Source: Burkholderiaceae bacterium (GTDB lineage Bacteria > Pseudomonadota > Gammaproteobacteria > Burkholderiales > Burkholderiaceae_C). Taken from it: 64,000 bases of DNA. Below, piece after piece: positions 45,853-58,784 of the stretch. Location of the stretch: positions 1 to 64,000 of the forward strand of contig JACKLJ010000003.1 in assembly GCA_024235955.1 (NCBI GenBank), given 5' to 3'. Every line of letters starts with the position of its first letter. Positions within the stretch are counted from its first letter, which is position 1. The position numbers and the translations under genes are program-made. The notes under the pieces were generated by a model. That model was not told where the DNA came from. It saw nothing but the letters and a program-made list of their open reading frames with translations, and ran no database searches.

Positions 45853-47282
45853 GCAGCGCGGCCCAGGCTCTGTTCGCCCCGCACGCGCTGCTGCCGCAGG
45901 GCTGGGCGCAGGACGTGCTGCTGCCCTGGGACGGCACCGGCCGGCTGGCCGAGGTGACCACCGGCGTGCCGCCGCCGGCCGGCACGCCGCGCGCCGCCGG
46001 CCCGCTGCTGCCGGCCATGCCCAACCTGCATTCGCACGCCTTCCAGCGCGGCTTCGCCGGCCTGACGGAGCGCCGCAGCGGCGCGGCCGGCGCCGCCGAA
46101 GACAGCTTCTGGAGCTGGCGCGAGCTGATGTACCGTTTTGCCGGCCGCATCGGCCCCGAGTCGCTGCAGGCGGTGGCCACCTGGCTGTACGTGGAGATGC
46201 TGGAAGCCGGCTACACCCAGGTGTGCGAATTCCAGTATGTGCACCACCAGCCCGACGGCACGCCCTACGCCGACGACGCCGCGCTGTGCCGCGCCGTGCT
46301 GCGCGCCGCGCAGGCCGCGGGCATCGGCATCACGCTGCTGCCGGTGCTCTACCAGACCAGTGGCTTTGGCGGCCAGGCACCCGGCGCGGGGCAGCGGCGC
46401 TTCCTCCGTGCCACCGACGACATGCTCTCTTTATGGGAGCTGCTTGCGGCCGACGTGCAAGGCATGGAGGCCTATTCGGTCCAGAAACCCATGCCGGGCG
46501 CGCGGCTCGGCCTGGCCCCGCATTCGCTGCGTGCCGTGCCGCCCGAGGCGCTGCGCGAGGCCGTGGCCGGCGTGCAGGCGCTGGACGCCGGTGCGCCGAT
46601 CCACATCCACATCGCCGAACAGGTGAAGGAGGTGGAGGACTGCCTGGCCTGGAGCGGCCAGCGCCCGGTGGCCTGGCTGCTGGACCATGCGCCGGTGGAC
46701 ACCCGCTGGTGCCTGGTGCACGCCACCCACATGGATGCCGATGAGTACCGGCGCGCGGCCGCCAGCGGCGCCGTAGCCGGCCTGTGCCCCAGCACCGAAG
46801 CCAACCTCGGCGATGGCGTGTTCGACCTGCCGCGCTGGCTGGGCGGCGGTGGCGCCTGGGGCATCGGCTCCGACAGCCACGTGTGCGTGGACGCCGCTGA
46901 GGAACTGATGCTGCTCGAATACAGCCAGCGTCTGACCCGGCGCCAGCGCAACGTGGGCGCCACTGCAGATCAGCCCGACGTCGCCAGTGCGCTCTGGCTG
47001 CAGGCCGTCGCCGGCGGCGCGCAGGCCAGCGGCGTGGCGCTGGGCGGGCTGGCGCCCGGCCAGCGGGCCGACTTCGTGGTGCTTGACGCTACCCATCCCG
47101 CGCTGGCCGGCCTGCCGCCGGCGCAGCAGCTGGCGGCGCACGTGTTCGCCAGCTCGCGCAGCCGCGCCATCGACCAGGTGTGGGTGGCCGGCCGCCCCGC
47201 TGTGCGGGCCGGCCGCCACCCGGCGCGCGACGTGGCCTTCCAGGCCTTCCGCCAGGCGCGCGCCGCGCTGCTCGATGTTTGA
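45849..47282 (+). CDS. hutF: Formiminoglutamate deiminase
   Basis: Releases ammonia from N-formimino-glutamate to give N-formylglutamate. The 477-residue amidohydrolase contains the metal motifs MPNLHSHAFQRGFAGL, HIHIAEQVKEV, VHATHMD and IGSDSHVCVDAAEEL. HutF with HutG defines the five-step histidine route, as opposed to direct HutE hydrolysis. Coupled to hutI by a four-base overlap. Confidence 0.95.
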   Translation: MSSAAQALFAPHALLPQGWAQDVLLPWDGTGRLAEVTTGVPPPAGTPRAAGPLLPAMPNLHSHAFQRGFAGLTERRSGAAGAAEDSFWSWRELMYRFAGRIGPESLQAVATWLYVEMLEAGYTQVCEFQYVHHQPDGTPYADDAALCRAVLRAAQAAGIGITLLPVLYQTSGFGGQAPGAGQRRFLRATDDMLSLWELLAADVQGMEAYSVQKPMPGARLGLAPHSLRAVPPEALREAVAGVQALDAGAPIHIHIAEQVKEVEDCLAWSGQRPVAWLLDHAPVDTRWCLVHATHMDADEYRRAAASGAVAGLCPSTEANLGDGVFDLPRWLGGGGAWGIGSDSHVCVDAAEELMLLEYSQRLTRRQRNVGATADQPDVASALWLQAVAGGAQASGVALGGLAPGQRADFVVLDATHPALAGLPPAQQLAAHVFASSRSRAIDQVWVAGRPAVRAGRHPARDVAFQAFRQARAALLDV

Positions 47283-47292
47283 AAGACGCCTC

Positions 47293-48123
47293 ATGACCGC
47301 CTTTGCCACCACCCAGCCCCCGTTCCTGTTCCACGCCGGCACGGCGCCGCTGCTGATCTCCTTTCCGCACGCCGGCACCCATGTGCCCGAGGCGCTGGCG
47401 GCGCGCCTCACCCCCAAGGCGCGCCAGGTGCCGGACACCGACTGGCACCTCCCCGTCCTGTACGGCTTTGCGCGGGCGATGGGTGCCTCGCTGCTCGTCG
47501 CCACCCACTCGCGCTACGTGATCGACCTGAACCGCCCGCCCGACGGTGCCAGCCTCTACCCCGGCCGCAGCGTCACCGCGCTGTGCCCGGTGGACGATTT
47601 CGACGGCGAGCGCATCTACCTGCAGGCGGCCGACGAACCCGCCGAGGCCGAGATCGCCGCCCGCCGCGAAGCCGTCTGGCAGCCCTACCACGCCAAGCTG
47701 GCCGAGGAGCTGGCGCGCATTCGCGCCGCGCACGGCGTGGCCATGCTGTGGGACGCGCACTCGATCCGCTCGGTGCTGCCGCGCTTCTTCGAAGGCCGGC
47801 TGCCCGATTTGAACCTGGGCACCGCCGACGGCGCCAGCTGCGCGCCGGCGCTGGCCGGCGAGCTGCTGGACATCGCCCGCGAGGCGCCGGGCTTTTCCGC
47901 CGTGCTGAACGGCCGCTTCAAGGGTGGCCACATCACCCGCGCCCACGGCTGCCCGGCCGAAGGCGTGCACGCCGTGCAGCTGGAGATGACGCAGTGCAGC
48001 TACATGCAGGAAGCGCTGCCCTTCGACTACCTGCCCGAGCGCGCCGCGCGGATCCAGCCCACGCTGGAGCGGCTGCTGCGCGCCACGCTGGATTTTGCCG
48101 GGCGGCATATAGATCGATCCTGA
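47293..48123 (+). CDS. hutG: N-formylglutamate deformylase
   Basis: Hydrolyses N-formylglutamate to glutamate and formate, ending the pathway. The 276-residue protein carries ISFPHAGTHVPEALAARL, DTDWHLPVLYGFARAMG, YVIDLNRPPDGASLYPG, MLWDAHSIRSVLPRFFEG, KGGHITRAHGCPAEGVHAVQ, all typical of the HutG/FGase family. The last codons and the TGA (HIDRS end) are inside a family-1 repeat, so the native C-terminus may have been altered. Confidence 0.95.
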   Translation: MTAFATTQPPFLFHAGTAPLLISFPHAGTHVPEALAARLTPKARQVPDTDWHLPVLYGFARAMGASLLVATHSRYVIDLNRPPDGASLYPGRSVTALCPVDDFDGERIYLQAADEPAEAEIAARREAVWQPYHAKLAEELARIRAAHGVAMLWDAHSIRSVLPRFFEGRLPDLNLGTADGASCAPALAGELLDIAREAPGFSAVLNGRFKGGHITRAHGCPAEGVHAVQLEMTQCSYMQEALPFDYLPERAARIQPTLERLLRATLDFAGRHIDRS

Positions 48124-48172
48124 ATCAATAGCTGCCTGCGGCCGCTGCGCCTGGGCATTCTGGCTAAAAAGC
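48114..48172 (-). repeat. Family-1 palindromic repeat, copy 12
   Basis: Reverse-sense copy overlapping the hutG 3' end: GATCCTGAATCAATAGCTGC, CTGCGGCCGCTGCGCCTGG. It supplies the hutG stop codon (TGA in TCCTGAATC). Confidence 0.78.
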
Positions 48173-48182
48173 CCGGAATGCC
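48154..48182 (+). other. Hairpin before metH (N-terminal half)
   Basis: GGCATTC (48154-48160) pairs with GAATGCC (48176-48182), extended inside by GGCT/AGCC around an AAAA loop. It lies 24 bases before the ATG of the next gene and 30 bases after hutG. It could end hutG transcription or affect metH translation; there is no T run. Confidence 0.5.
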
Positions 48183-48205
48183 GCTGCAGGCCCCGGCTTT
48201 CTACA

Positions 48206-49288
<1,083 letters not shown>

Positions 49289-49291
<3 letters not shown>

Positions 49292-49359
49292 TTTTCAAGC
49301 CAAATTGGGCTCCGGCCCTTGCGTGACGGGCGCAGTCAGCTCTTGTTTTGATAGTACTA
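49289..49359 (+). repeat. Family-1 palindromic repeat, copy 13
   Basis: Begins at the TGA of the preceding gene: TGATTTTCAAGCCAAATTGG, GCTCCGGCCCTTGCGTGACG, GGCGCAGTCAGCTCTTG and a TTTTGATAG end. Good example of stop codon/repeat fusion. Confidence 0.82.
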
Positions 49360-49379
49360 CTGCCTCTCGCGCCGGCCTG

Positions 49380-49470
49380 ATACCGAATCGCGTTCATTCT
49401 GCGAGAACCGTTCGGGCTGAGCTTGTCGAAGCCTCCCGCGGCGCTTCGACAGGCTCAGCGCGAACGGTTT
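49380..49470 (+). repeat. Family-4 hairpin repeat, copy B
   Basis: CCGAATCGCGTTCATTCTGC, GAACCGTTCGGGCTGAGCTT, GTCGAAGCC, CGCGGCGCTTCGACAGGCTC and AGCGCGAACGG. Outer and inner arms pair over 30 bases. The best-preserved family-4 copy. Confidence 0.78.
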
Positions 49471-49553
49471 GTTTTTTTTGAAAACGAAGTCGTATGAGGC
49501 GGCGGGCCCGCTACTCGGTTGCCGTGCCGCGCGCCCGGTGCCATCATGGCGCC

Positions 49554-50114
49554 ATGCAAACCGTCGCCACCGTGCTCTGGCGCCGGCTCGACGGGCCGGG
49601 GCACGACGCCTGCCGGCTCGAGGCCAACGACAGCGCCTGGATGATCGACGGCGCCGCCGTGTTTCAGGATCGCGCCGGCCAGGTCGCGCAACTGCACTAC
49701 CGCGTGCGCTGCGACCGGCACTGGCACACGCAATGGGGCACGGTGCGCGGCTGGCTGGGCCCGCGTGCGGTGGATCTGTCCATCGTGCGCGAGGCGCGCG
49801 GCTGGATGTTGAACGACGTGCCCGCGCCCGAACTGGGCCACTGCCTCGACCTGGACCTGGGCTTCACCCCCGCCACCAATCTGCTGGCCATCCGCCGCCT
49901 GCAGCTCGAGCTCGGCCAGCGCGCCGACGCCCCCGCCGCCTGGCTGGACCTGCCCACGCAGGCGCTGGGCGAACTGGCGCAGCGCTACGAGCGGCTGAAC
50001 GACAGCGGCTATAGCTACGAGGCCCCGCGCTTCGACGTCGCGCAGCAGCTGCGCGTCTCGCCCGAAGGCATGGTGCTCGACTACCCGGGGCTGTGGCAGG
50101 CGGAAGGGGTGTGA
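49554..50114 (+). CDS. Putative glycolipid-binding domain protein (PF06475-like)
   Basis: A 186-residue protein whose start TVLWRRLDGPGHDACRLEAN and later YRVRCDRHWHTQWGTVRGW, PAPELGHCLDLDLGFTPATN and YERLNDSGYSYEAPRFD follow the pattern of the putative glycolipid-binding family. Cytosolic, no signal or membrane helix. The biochemical role is not established. It is located directly before the A+T-richer island. Confidence 0.85.
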   Translation: MQTVATVLWRRLDGPGHDACRLEANDSAWMIDGAAVFQDRAGQVAQLHYRVRCDRHWHTQWGTVRGWLGPRAVDLSIVREARGWMLNDVPAPELGHCLDLDLGFTPATNLLAIRRLQLELGQRADAPAAWLDLPTQALGELAQRYERLNDSGYSYEAPRFDVAQQLRVSPEGMVLDYPGLWQAEGV

Positions 50115-50526
50115 CGCGGCTGCCTAGTGTGTGGTGGGCGTTGCCTGGCGGGAGCCGCTGGCGGCGGGGCGGTCGAAGGGGCGGGCGGGGTCGTCGGATG
50201 TCGACGGACGTAGTGGATCAAATTGACCGGATTGCAGCGGGAGCTGCCGGTTGGTCCAACTCATTGACGGGCGGGTCTCGGCTAGGAGCTGGCATCGGCC
50301 AAAGTCTCGTTGTCGGTACTGCTGCTTCGGGCGTGCAAGGGGGCTCCCACTCAAATGTGGGCGTATTCGATATCGATACGCATACAGGTTCGCCTGCATG
50401 TACCTACGCACCCTTCGGCCTTGATGTGCCAAACCAAGAGGTAGCTTCTTAAATTGGCTGCTTCTCCTTGTCTTTGTGTGCCGCGACACCTGGGAATAAT
50501 CTCAGGTGTTTTTACAATGCCGGCTC
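50115..50526. other. Lower-GC junction region without a supported gene
   Basis: Composition changes near 50200 to clearly more A+T than the surroundings. Fragments such as CGGGAGCTGCCGGTTGGTCC and ATGTCGACGGACGTAGTGG resemble decayed intergenic elements seen elsewhere in proteobacteria. A possible frame ending at 50452 has no protein-like features. Probably the left border of the kinase island. Confidence 0.45.
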
Positions 50527-51618
50527 ATGACGCAAGCACCCGCTCCCTCGAAGCAGCCTCCGCTCTCGCCGGTCGACCTCGGCAAGCTGTTTGACGAGGC
50601 GTTTGACTTCGTCAATCCGCCCGAAGACCAAGTCGAAGCGGCTCAGGAGGTCGTCAAGGAACAGACGGCCGCGGTCGATGCAGGCGCAGATTCGTCGGGG
50701 CAGTTGCCCTTGCCTGCGTTCACCCCGCCTCAGGTTGGTATGACGGTCACCAGCCTAGCGACGGGCAACTCTTACACGATTGGGCGTGTGATCGGAGAAG
50801 GCTCGTTCGGCACGGTCTACCAAGCCACCGACACGTGGTTCAACGAACTTGCGGTGAAGGTGCTGAAGCCCCTCGGCACCTACGAGGACATCCAGCTGGC
50901 AGCTGCGCAAGAGTTCGACAAGCTGCTGAAGCTTCGGCATACGCACGTGACTCATGTGGTCGATGCCTTCGAGTTCCAACACACCTTCTACATCGTCACC
51001 GAGAGGTGCGCCGGCCCCCTCAGCGACCTATTCACCATGGAGCAGTTGCACGGTCCCGTGTGGGTGCAACCAGTGGCGCGCTGCCTCCTGCAGGCAGTAC
51101 ATTTCCTGCATGTCGCAGGCTACGTTCATCAGGACATTCATTTCGGGAACTGCTTCATGCACTTCCATAAGAACGAGATGAGCGACGATTCCCGGATGAC
51201 CTCCATGTCGTTCAAGCTGGCCGATTTAGGCATCGCCAAGATGTTCGGCGAGATCGACGCAAGGAACACTGTGCTGAACGGCAACATTGCCCCGCCGGAG
51301 TTTTTGGACCCGGACCAGTTTGGGCTTCTTGACCACCGCGTCGACATTTACCACTGCGGCCTGCTTTTTCTGCAGCTGTACCTCGGCAAGGAAATGGCGT
51401 TCACCAACCAAGAAATTCTCGACGGCCTTCCTCGGCAGATCGCTGAGCAGCTGCCAGCTCCGTTTGGTCCTGCGCTTTCGAAGGCCCTGCGTCGGCACGT
51501 GGCACACCGCACTCAATCAGCGATGGAATTCTGGCGCGACCTTACCGTCAAGGTGAACCCGCTGACAGCGGTCGCGGCGCTCCCTCCATCTACCGATCCT
51601 CCGCAAACGCATGGCTAG
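50527..51618 (+). CDS. Divergent eukaryotic-type protein kinase
   Basis: A 363-residue protein with a polar N-terminal arm and a kinase domain from about residue 83. Visible motifs: glycine loop GEGSFGTVYQA (about 88-98), ATP-lysine in ELAVKVLKPL, HVTHVVDAFEF, catalytic loop HQDIHFGNC (about 201-209) and metal loop ADLGIAK in place of DFG. HRD is HQD with no lysine two residues after the aspartate, which is unusual for an active kinase but tolerated in some phosphotransferases. Codon use is less GC-biased than neighbours. No regulatory or membrane domain follows. Probably acquired horizontally; function unknown. Confidence 0.82.
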   Translation: MTQAPAPSKQPPLSPVDLGKLFDEAFDFVNPPEDQVEAAQEVVKEQTAAVDAGADSSGQLPLPAFTPPQVGMTVTSLATGNSYTIGRVIGEGSFGTVYQATDTWFNELAVKVLKPLGTYEDIQLAAAQEFDKLLKLRHTHVTHVVDAFEFQHTFYIVTERCAGPLSDLFTMEQLHGPVWVQPVARCLLQAVHFLHVAGYVHQDIHFGNCFMHFHKNEMSDDSRMTSMSFKLADLGIAKMFGEIDARNTVLNGNIAPPEFLDPDQFGLLDHRVDIYHCGLLFLQLYLGKEMAFTNQEILDGLPRQIAEQLPAPFGPALSKALRRHVAHRTQSAMEFWRDLTVKVNPLTAVAALPPSTDPPQTHG

Positions 51619-51926
51619 GACATCGTTCGACACGGTCGCGCTGCAGCCTTGGGCGGCTATCTTTGCAGGTGAAAGTACGCCTCGCGGCTGAGAGCCGCTG
51701 CGCGCGAGTCAACGCCGACGTTGAGCGACCGCTTCATGCCTACCGTGCCGCCGAACCGTATGTCCGCAACGGGTCGAAAGCTGACCATAGATTGGTGGTT
51801 CCAGCAAGTCGCTTTCAGCCTAATTGAGCTGTAGGAAGTCCCCAGCGCCAAGGTCGAACAAGCTTTGTAACGTCTGGCATTCGCGCGGCTCCCGTGATGC
51901 ACGGCGGTCCGCCTCGACTGGCATTT
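51619..51926. other. Lower-GC flank of the kinase gene
   Basis: A+T-richer and without a credible gene. Pieces such as GACGTTGAGCGACCGCTTCA and GTATGTCCGCAACGGGTCG resemble scattered proteobacterial intergenic sequences. The composition returns to GC-rich at about 51930. Confidence 0.4.
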
Positions 51927-52622
51927 CTAGAGAAGTCCTGCGGTGCGCCAAGCCACCGCGGCCACCCGGCGGGCGCGGCCGTTGGCGGTCAACGCTGCCG
52001 GCAAAGTCAGCGTCCGCGCCTGGCACGCAGCGAGCCGCGCGGCCAGCCCAGGCGTCCATTCCTGCAGCGGCTCGCCCAGGCATTTCAGGCGGGCTTCGTG
52101 TGCTGACCAGGTCTCCAGAAAAGCTATCAATGTCGTAGCTGTCTGCGCCCGCCCCTCCTGGGCTGTAGCCTGATTTGGCATGAAATTCTGGCCCAGGTAC
52201 AGCGTGGCGAGGCGCTGTCTTTCGGCCGGGTCTTGGGGAGCCTCGGCCACGGCCTGCACGTCCACGCCCACGGCGCCGCCGGGGTGCCAGGCGACCAGTG
52301 CCAGACCCGCTGAGTGGCTGATGGACAGGTCGGTGGCGGCCAGTGTGGCGGCCAGCGCTGCATCGCCAGGCGCGGCCCGGGTCAGCGTGGCTTTCGGAGC
52401 CTGGCCGCGCTCGCTGCTGATGGTGATGGCTGCCGCGCCACAACCTAGCCAGGCGCCCAGCGCCTCGGCCAGCGCGGCGCGGGCCAGCAGGCGGGCGGCG
52501 GCGCGTGTGGCCTCGGGCGGGCCGGGCTGCGCGGGGATGGGGATGGCCAGCACGCGCGGGGCGCCGGGCCGTGCGCTGCCTTCAAAGCTGCAGTCCAGGG
52601 CGTCGGGCTTCACGGCGTGCAC
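51927..52622 (-). CDS. Sfp/AcpT-type 4'-phosphopantetheinyl transferase
   Basis: A protein of about 231 residues that would load phosphopantetheine on carrier domains. Core motifs: SISHSAGLALVAWHPG, GVDVQAV (GxD magnesium site) and ETWSAHEARLK, which equals the WxxKEAxxK motif with the first K replaced by H. Residues about 146-168 (FMPNQATAQEGRAQTATTLI in part) are encoded by a family-1 repeat between the two motifs. GTG 52622 is the best start and lies 18 bases after the phospholipase stop. The carrier domain of the adjacent peptide synthetase (54092) is the probable target. Confidence 0.82.
   Translation of the reverse strand: MHAVKPDALDCSFEGSARPGAPRVLAIPIPAQPGPPEATRAAARLLARAALAEALGAWLGCGAAAITISSERGQAPKATLTRAAPGDAALAATLAATDLSISHSAGLALVAWHPGGAVGVDVQAVAEAPQDPAERQRLATLYLGQNFMPNQATAQEGRAQTATTLIAFLETWSAHEARLKCLGEPLQEWTPGLAARLAACQARTLTLPAALTANGRARRVAAVAWRTAGLL
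52118..52186 (-). repeat. Family-1 palindromic repeat, copy 14, inside the transferase gene
   Basis: Reverse-sense copy: AAGCTATCAATGTCGTAGCT, GTCTGCGCCCGCCCCTCC, GGGCTGTAGCCTGATTTGGC and CATGAAAT. It lies wholly inside the coding region of the phosphopantetheinyl transferase, keeping the frame, and is read in the opposite sense from the copies in recQ and metH. Confidence 0.8.
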
Positions 52623-52639
52623 CTGGTCACGGGCGCAGA

Positions 52640-53905
52640 TCAGAAGTCCACCAGGCTCAGCCCCACCGAAAACACCGTGCGTTTGAAGTTGTAATCCAGC
52701 AGGCTGTCGCCGTAGCCGTGGAACAGCGCGGTGTACAGGCGCAGGCCGGAGAAGCTGTTGCCCAGGCCGTCGCCCAGCGAGCGCGTCCATTCGATGCGGC
52801 CGGAGCCGTATTTGTTGAACGAGCCGGTGTAGGTGGCGCGCAGGCTGTTCTTGGTGTCGATGTTCCAGCCCAGCGTGATGTCGCCGCGGCCGATGTAGCG
52901 GCTGATGTCCGGGTTGTTGTCGTTCTCGGCCTTCTCCGGCAGGCGCTTCCACAGGCGCAGCTGCAGGTTGAAGCGGTTGTCCTTCTCGAAGCCGGCCATC
53001 AGGTAGACGCGGTTCCAGCTGCGCGACAGCGGGTCGCTCTGGCCGTTGGACTGGTGCACGACCCCCAGGCCCGAGTAGCGCCACAGCCAGCCGCCCGGCA
53101 GCTGCAGCGTGGTGGGGTAAACGTAGATCAGCTCCGGCTGGTGGTCGGTGTTGCGGAACGGGCGCGACAGGCCGCTGCTGAACACCTGCCAGTACGACTG
53201 CTGGCTGTACGCCGCCCAGAGCGAATCGCGCAGCGTGCCGTCTCTGGGTGTGAGCAGCCCGCTGGCCAGCTTGGTGCGCACGGAAAGCGACAGCCGCATC
53301 TCGTGCTTGCTGTAGTCGATCGGCGAGGTGGCGGTGTTGGCCGGGTTGGGCGAGGTCGGCTGGTCGTTGACGCGGCTGCCGGCGGCGATGGAGGCGGTGG
53401 TGGGGTGGAAGGCGCGCAGCCCGAAGGTGGGGCAGCTGGAGCCCGATTCCAGCTCCCAGAAGCGCGACATCTCCGAGAACTGGCGGTCGCGGCAGCCCTG
53501 CTCCAGCCCCACGCCGATGATGCCGGCCGAGCCCGAGGGCGGGCCGCCTTCCACGCGCTCCGGCTGCGTGCTGGCCAGGGCGGTGGCGACCTCGGTGCGC
53601 ACCGCCGCGGCCTGCGCGCTGGGCGCGGTGTTGCGCGAGGTGGGCGAGGCCTCCACCGAGCGCGCCTTCTCTTCGATGGCGCTGATGAGGTCGCCCTGCT
53701 CGCGCGCCCAGCCGTCAAAGCAGGCCAGCCGTTCGCCGTCGGGCTTGCCCAGGCACTGCTGCCAGGCAGCCGAGCTTTCCAGGCGGTGCACGGCCTCGGC
53801 GGCCTTGACCGGCGGCTGGGCGGCGGCCAGGCCGGGAGCGAACATGGCGGCCAGCAAGGCCGGCACAACAAGGGTCGGTTGGTGTGTCGAACGGAAAGGT
53901 GACAT
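52640..53905 (-). CDS. pldA: Outer-membrane phospholipase A
   Basis: A 421-residue OMPLA. The catalytic triad region HQSNGQSDPLSRSWNRVY (about residues 280-297) has the His, Ser and Asn of PldA. Beta-barrel strands follow (FNLQLRLWKRLPE, LGWNIDTKNSLRATYTGSFN, SLLDYNFKRTVFSVGLSL) and the final F residue is typical for outer-membrane insertion. Signal peptide RSTHQPTLVVPALLAAMFAP ends near AAAQ. About 100 extra N-terminal residues (AWQQCLGKPDGERLACFDGW) precede the barrel, a known feature in betaproteobacterial homologues. Start ATG 53905. Membrane phospholipid turnover. Confidence 0.92.
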   Translation of the reverse strand: MSPFRSTHQPTLVVPALLAAMFAPGLAAAQPPVKAAEAVHRLESSAAWQQCLGKPDGERLACFDGWAREQGDLISAIEEKARSVEASPTSRNTAPSAQAAAVRTEVATALASTQPERVEGGPPSGSAGIIGVGLEQGCRDRQFSEMSRFWELESGSSCPTFGLRAFHPTTASIAAGSRVNDQPTSPNPANTATSPIDYSKHEMRLSLSVRTKLASGLLTPRDGTLRDSLWAAYSQQSYWQVFSSGLSRPFRNTDHQPELIYVYPTTLQLPGGWLWRYSGLGVVHQSNGQSDPLSRSWNRVYLMAGFEKDNRFNLQLRLWKRLPEKAENDNNPDISRYIGRGDITLGWNIDTKNSLRATYTGSFNKYGSGRIEWTRSLGDGLGNSFSGLRLYTALFHGYGDSLLDYNFKRTVFSVGLSLVDF

Positions 53906-54067
53906 CTGGAACAAGGGTCGGGGGCGGCGGGCAGCAAGGCCCGGCGATGGGGGAGCGCGGCCGGGCCGCGGCGATCGGGCGATTTTGCCGTCCCTGGCGC
54001 CGGCGCGCCGGTAACGCCGGCATCCGAACGCAACCGGAGCCAGGGCCCCGGTGCCGCCTGCGCGCAC

Positions 54068-54091
54068 GCCCAAAAAGAGCGTGAACAGGCC

Positions 54092-54093
<2 letters not shown>
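54068..54093 (-). repeat. Solo end of the MITE-like element
   Basis: Read on the minus strand: GGGCCTGTTCACGCTCTTTT TGGGCG, matching the terminal repeat at 22548 except in the A/T run. It starts at the stop codon of the synthetase gene, the same relation as the element end at the thioesterase stop. No partner end is visible nearby, so it may be a remnant or only a palindromic terminator-like piece. Confidence 0.55.
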
Positions 54094-58156
<4,063 letters not shown>

Positions 58157-58316
58157 GGGGGCGTGGTGCGGGCGGTCAATCCAACACGCGCGGGGCGGCG
58201 CGGCGGTTGACCGGAGAACGCGGCTTTCCTTGATGTTCGGTGCGCCAGGGTCATCCATTGTGCCGTGCACGGGTGGACGGGTCGGTCAGGGCTCACCCGC
58301 CGTTACAGTCCCGGCC

Positions 58317-58766
58317 ATGTCTTCGGAATCCCCTTTGCTGTTCAGCCTGCAGGGCGTGCGCCGCCGTGTGCTGTACGTGAGCCTGTACGAGCTGCTGGCC
58401 ATTGCCATCGTCACCGTGGCGCTGCTGCTGTTCACCGGCGAAGGGCCGGCCAGCGCCGGCGGGCTGGCGGTGGGCAGCTCGGCCATCGCCATCGGCTGGA
58501 ACCTGGTGTTCAACGCGCTGTTCGAGGCCTGGGAGCGCCGCCAGCCGGTGCGCGGGCGCAGCGTGGCGCGGCGGGTGGCGCACGCCATCGGCTTCGAAGG
58601 CGGGCTGCTGCTGTGGCTGGTGCCGTTCTTTGCGTGGTGGCTGGGCGTGAGCCTGTGGCAGGCGCTGCTGATGGACCTGGGCCTGCTGGTGTTCTTTCTG
58701 GTCTACACCTACGTGTTCACCTGGGTGTTCGACCGCCTGTTCGGCCTGCCGGCGTCGGCGGGGTGA
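58317..58766 (+). CDS. PACE-family efflux protein (AceI-like)
   Basis: A 149-residue inner-membrane protein with four helices in two repeated bacterial transmembrane pairs (ELLAIAIVTVALLLFTGEG; AIAIGWNLVFNALFEAWERR; FEGGLLLWLVPFFAWWLGVS; LGLLVFFLVYTYVFTWVFDR). Both copies keep the acidic/aromatic NxxFExWE and FxYTYxFxxxFD patterns. PACE proteins export biocides such as chlorhexidine and short diamines. It is divergent from the synthetase gene with a 160-base gap. Confidence 0.93.
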   Translation: MSSESPLLFSLQGVRRRVLYVSLYELLAIAIVTVALLLFTGEGPASAGGLAVGSSAIAIGWNLVFNALFEAWERRQPVRGRSVARRVAHAIGFEGGLLLWLVPFFAWWLGVSLWQALLMDLGLLVFFLVYTYVFTWVFDRLFGLPASAG

Positions 58767-58784
58767 GGGTGTGACAGGCGCACA

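Noticed and set aside
50198..50452. Possible small protein starting MSTDVVDQIDRIA
   Set aside because: Composition is that of a decayed intergenic element in a low-GC border region; no ribosome binding site or domain.
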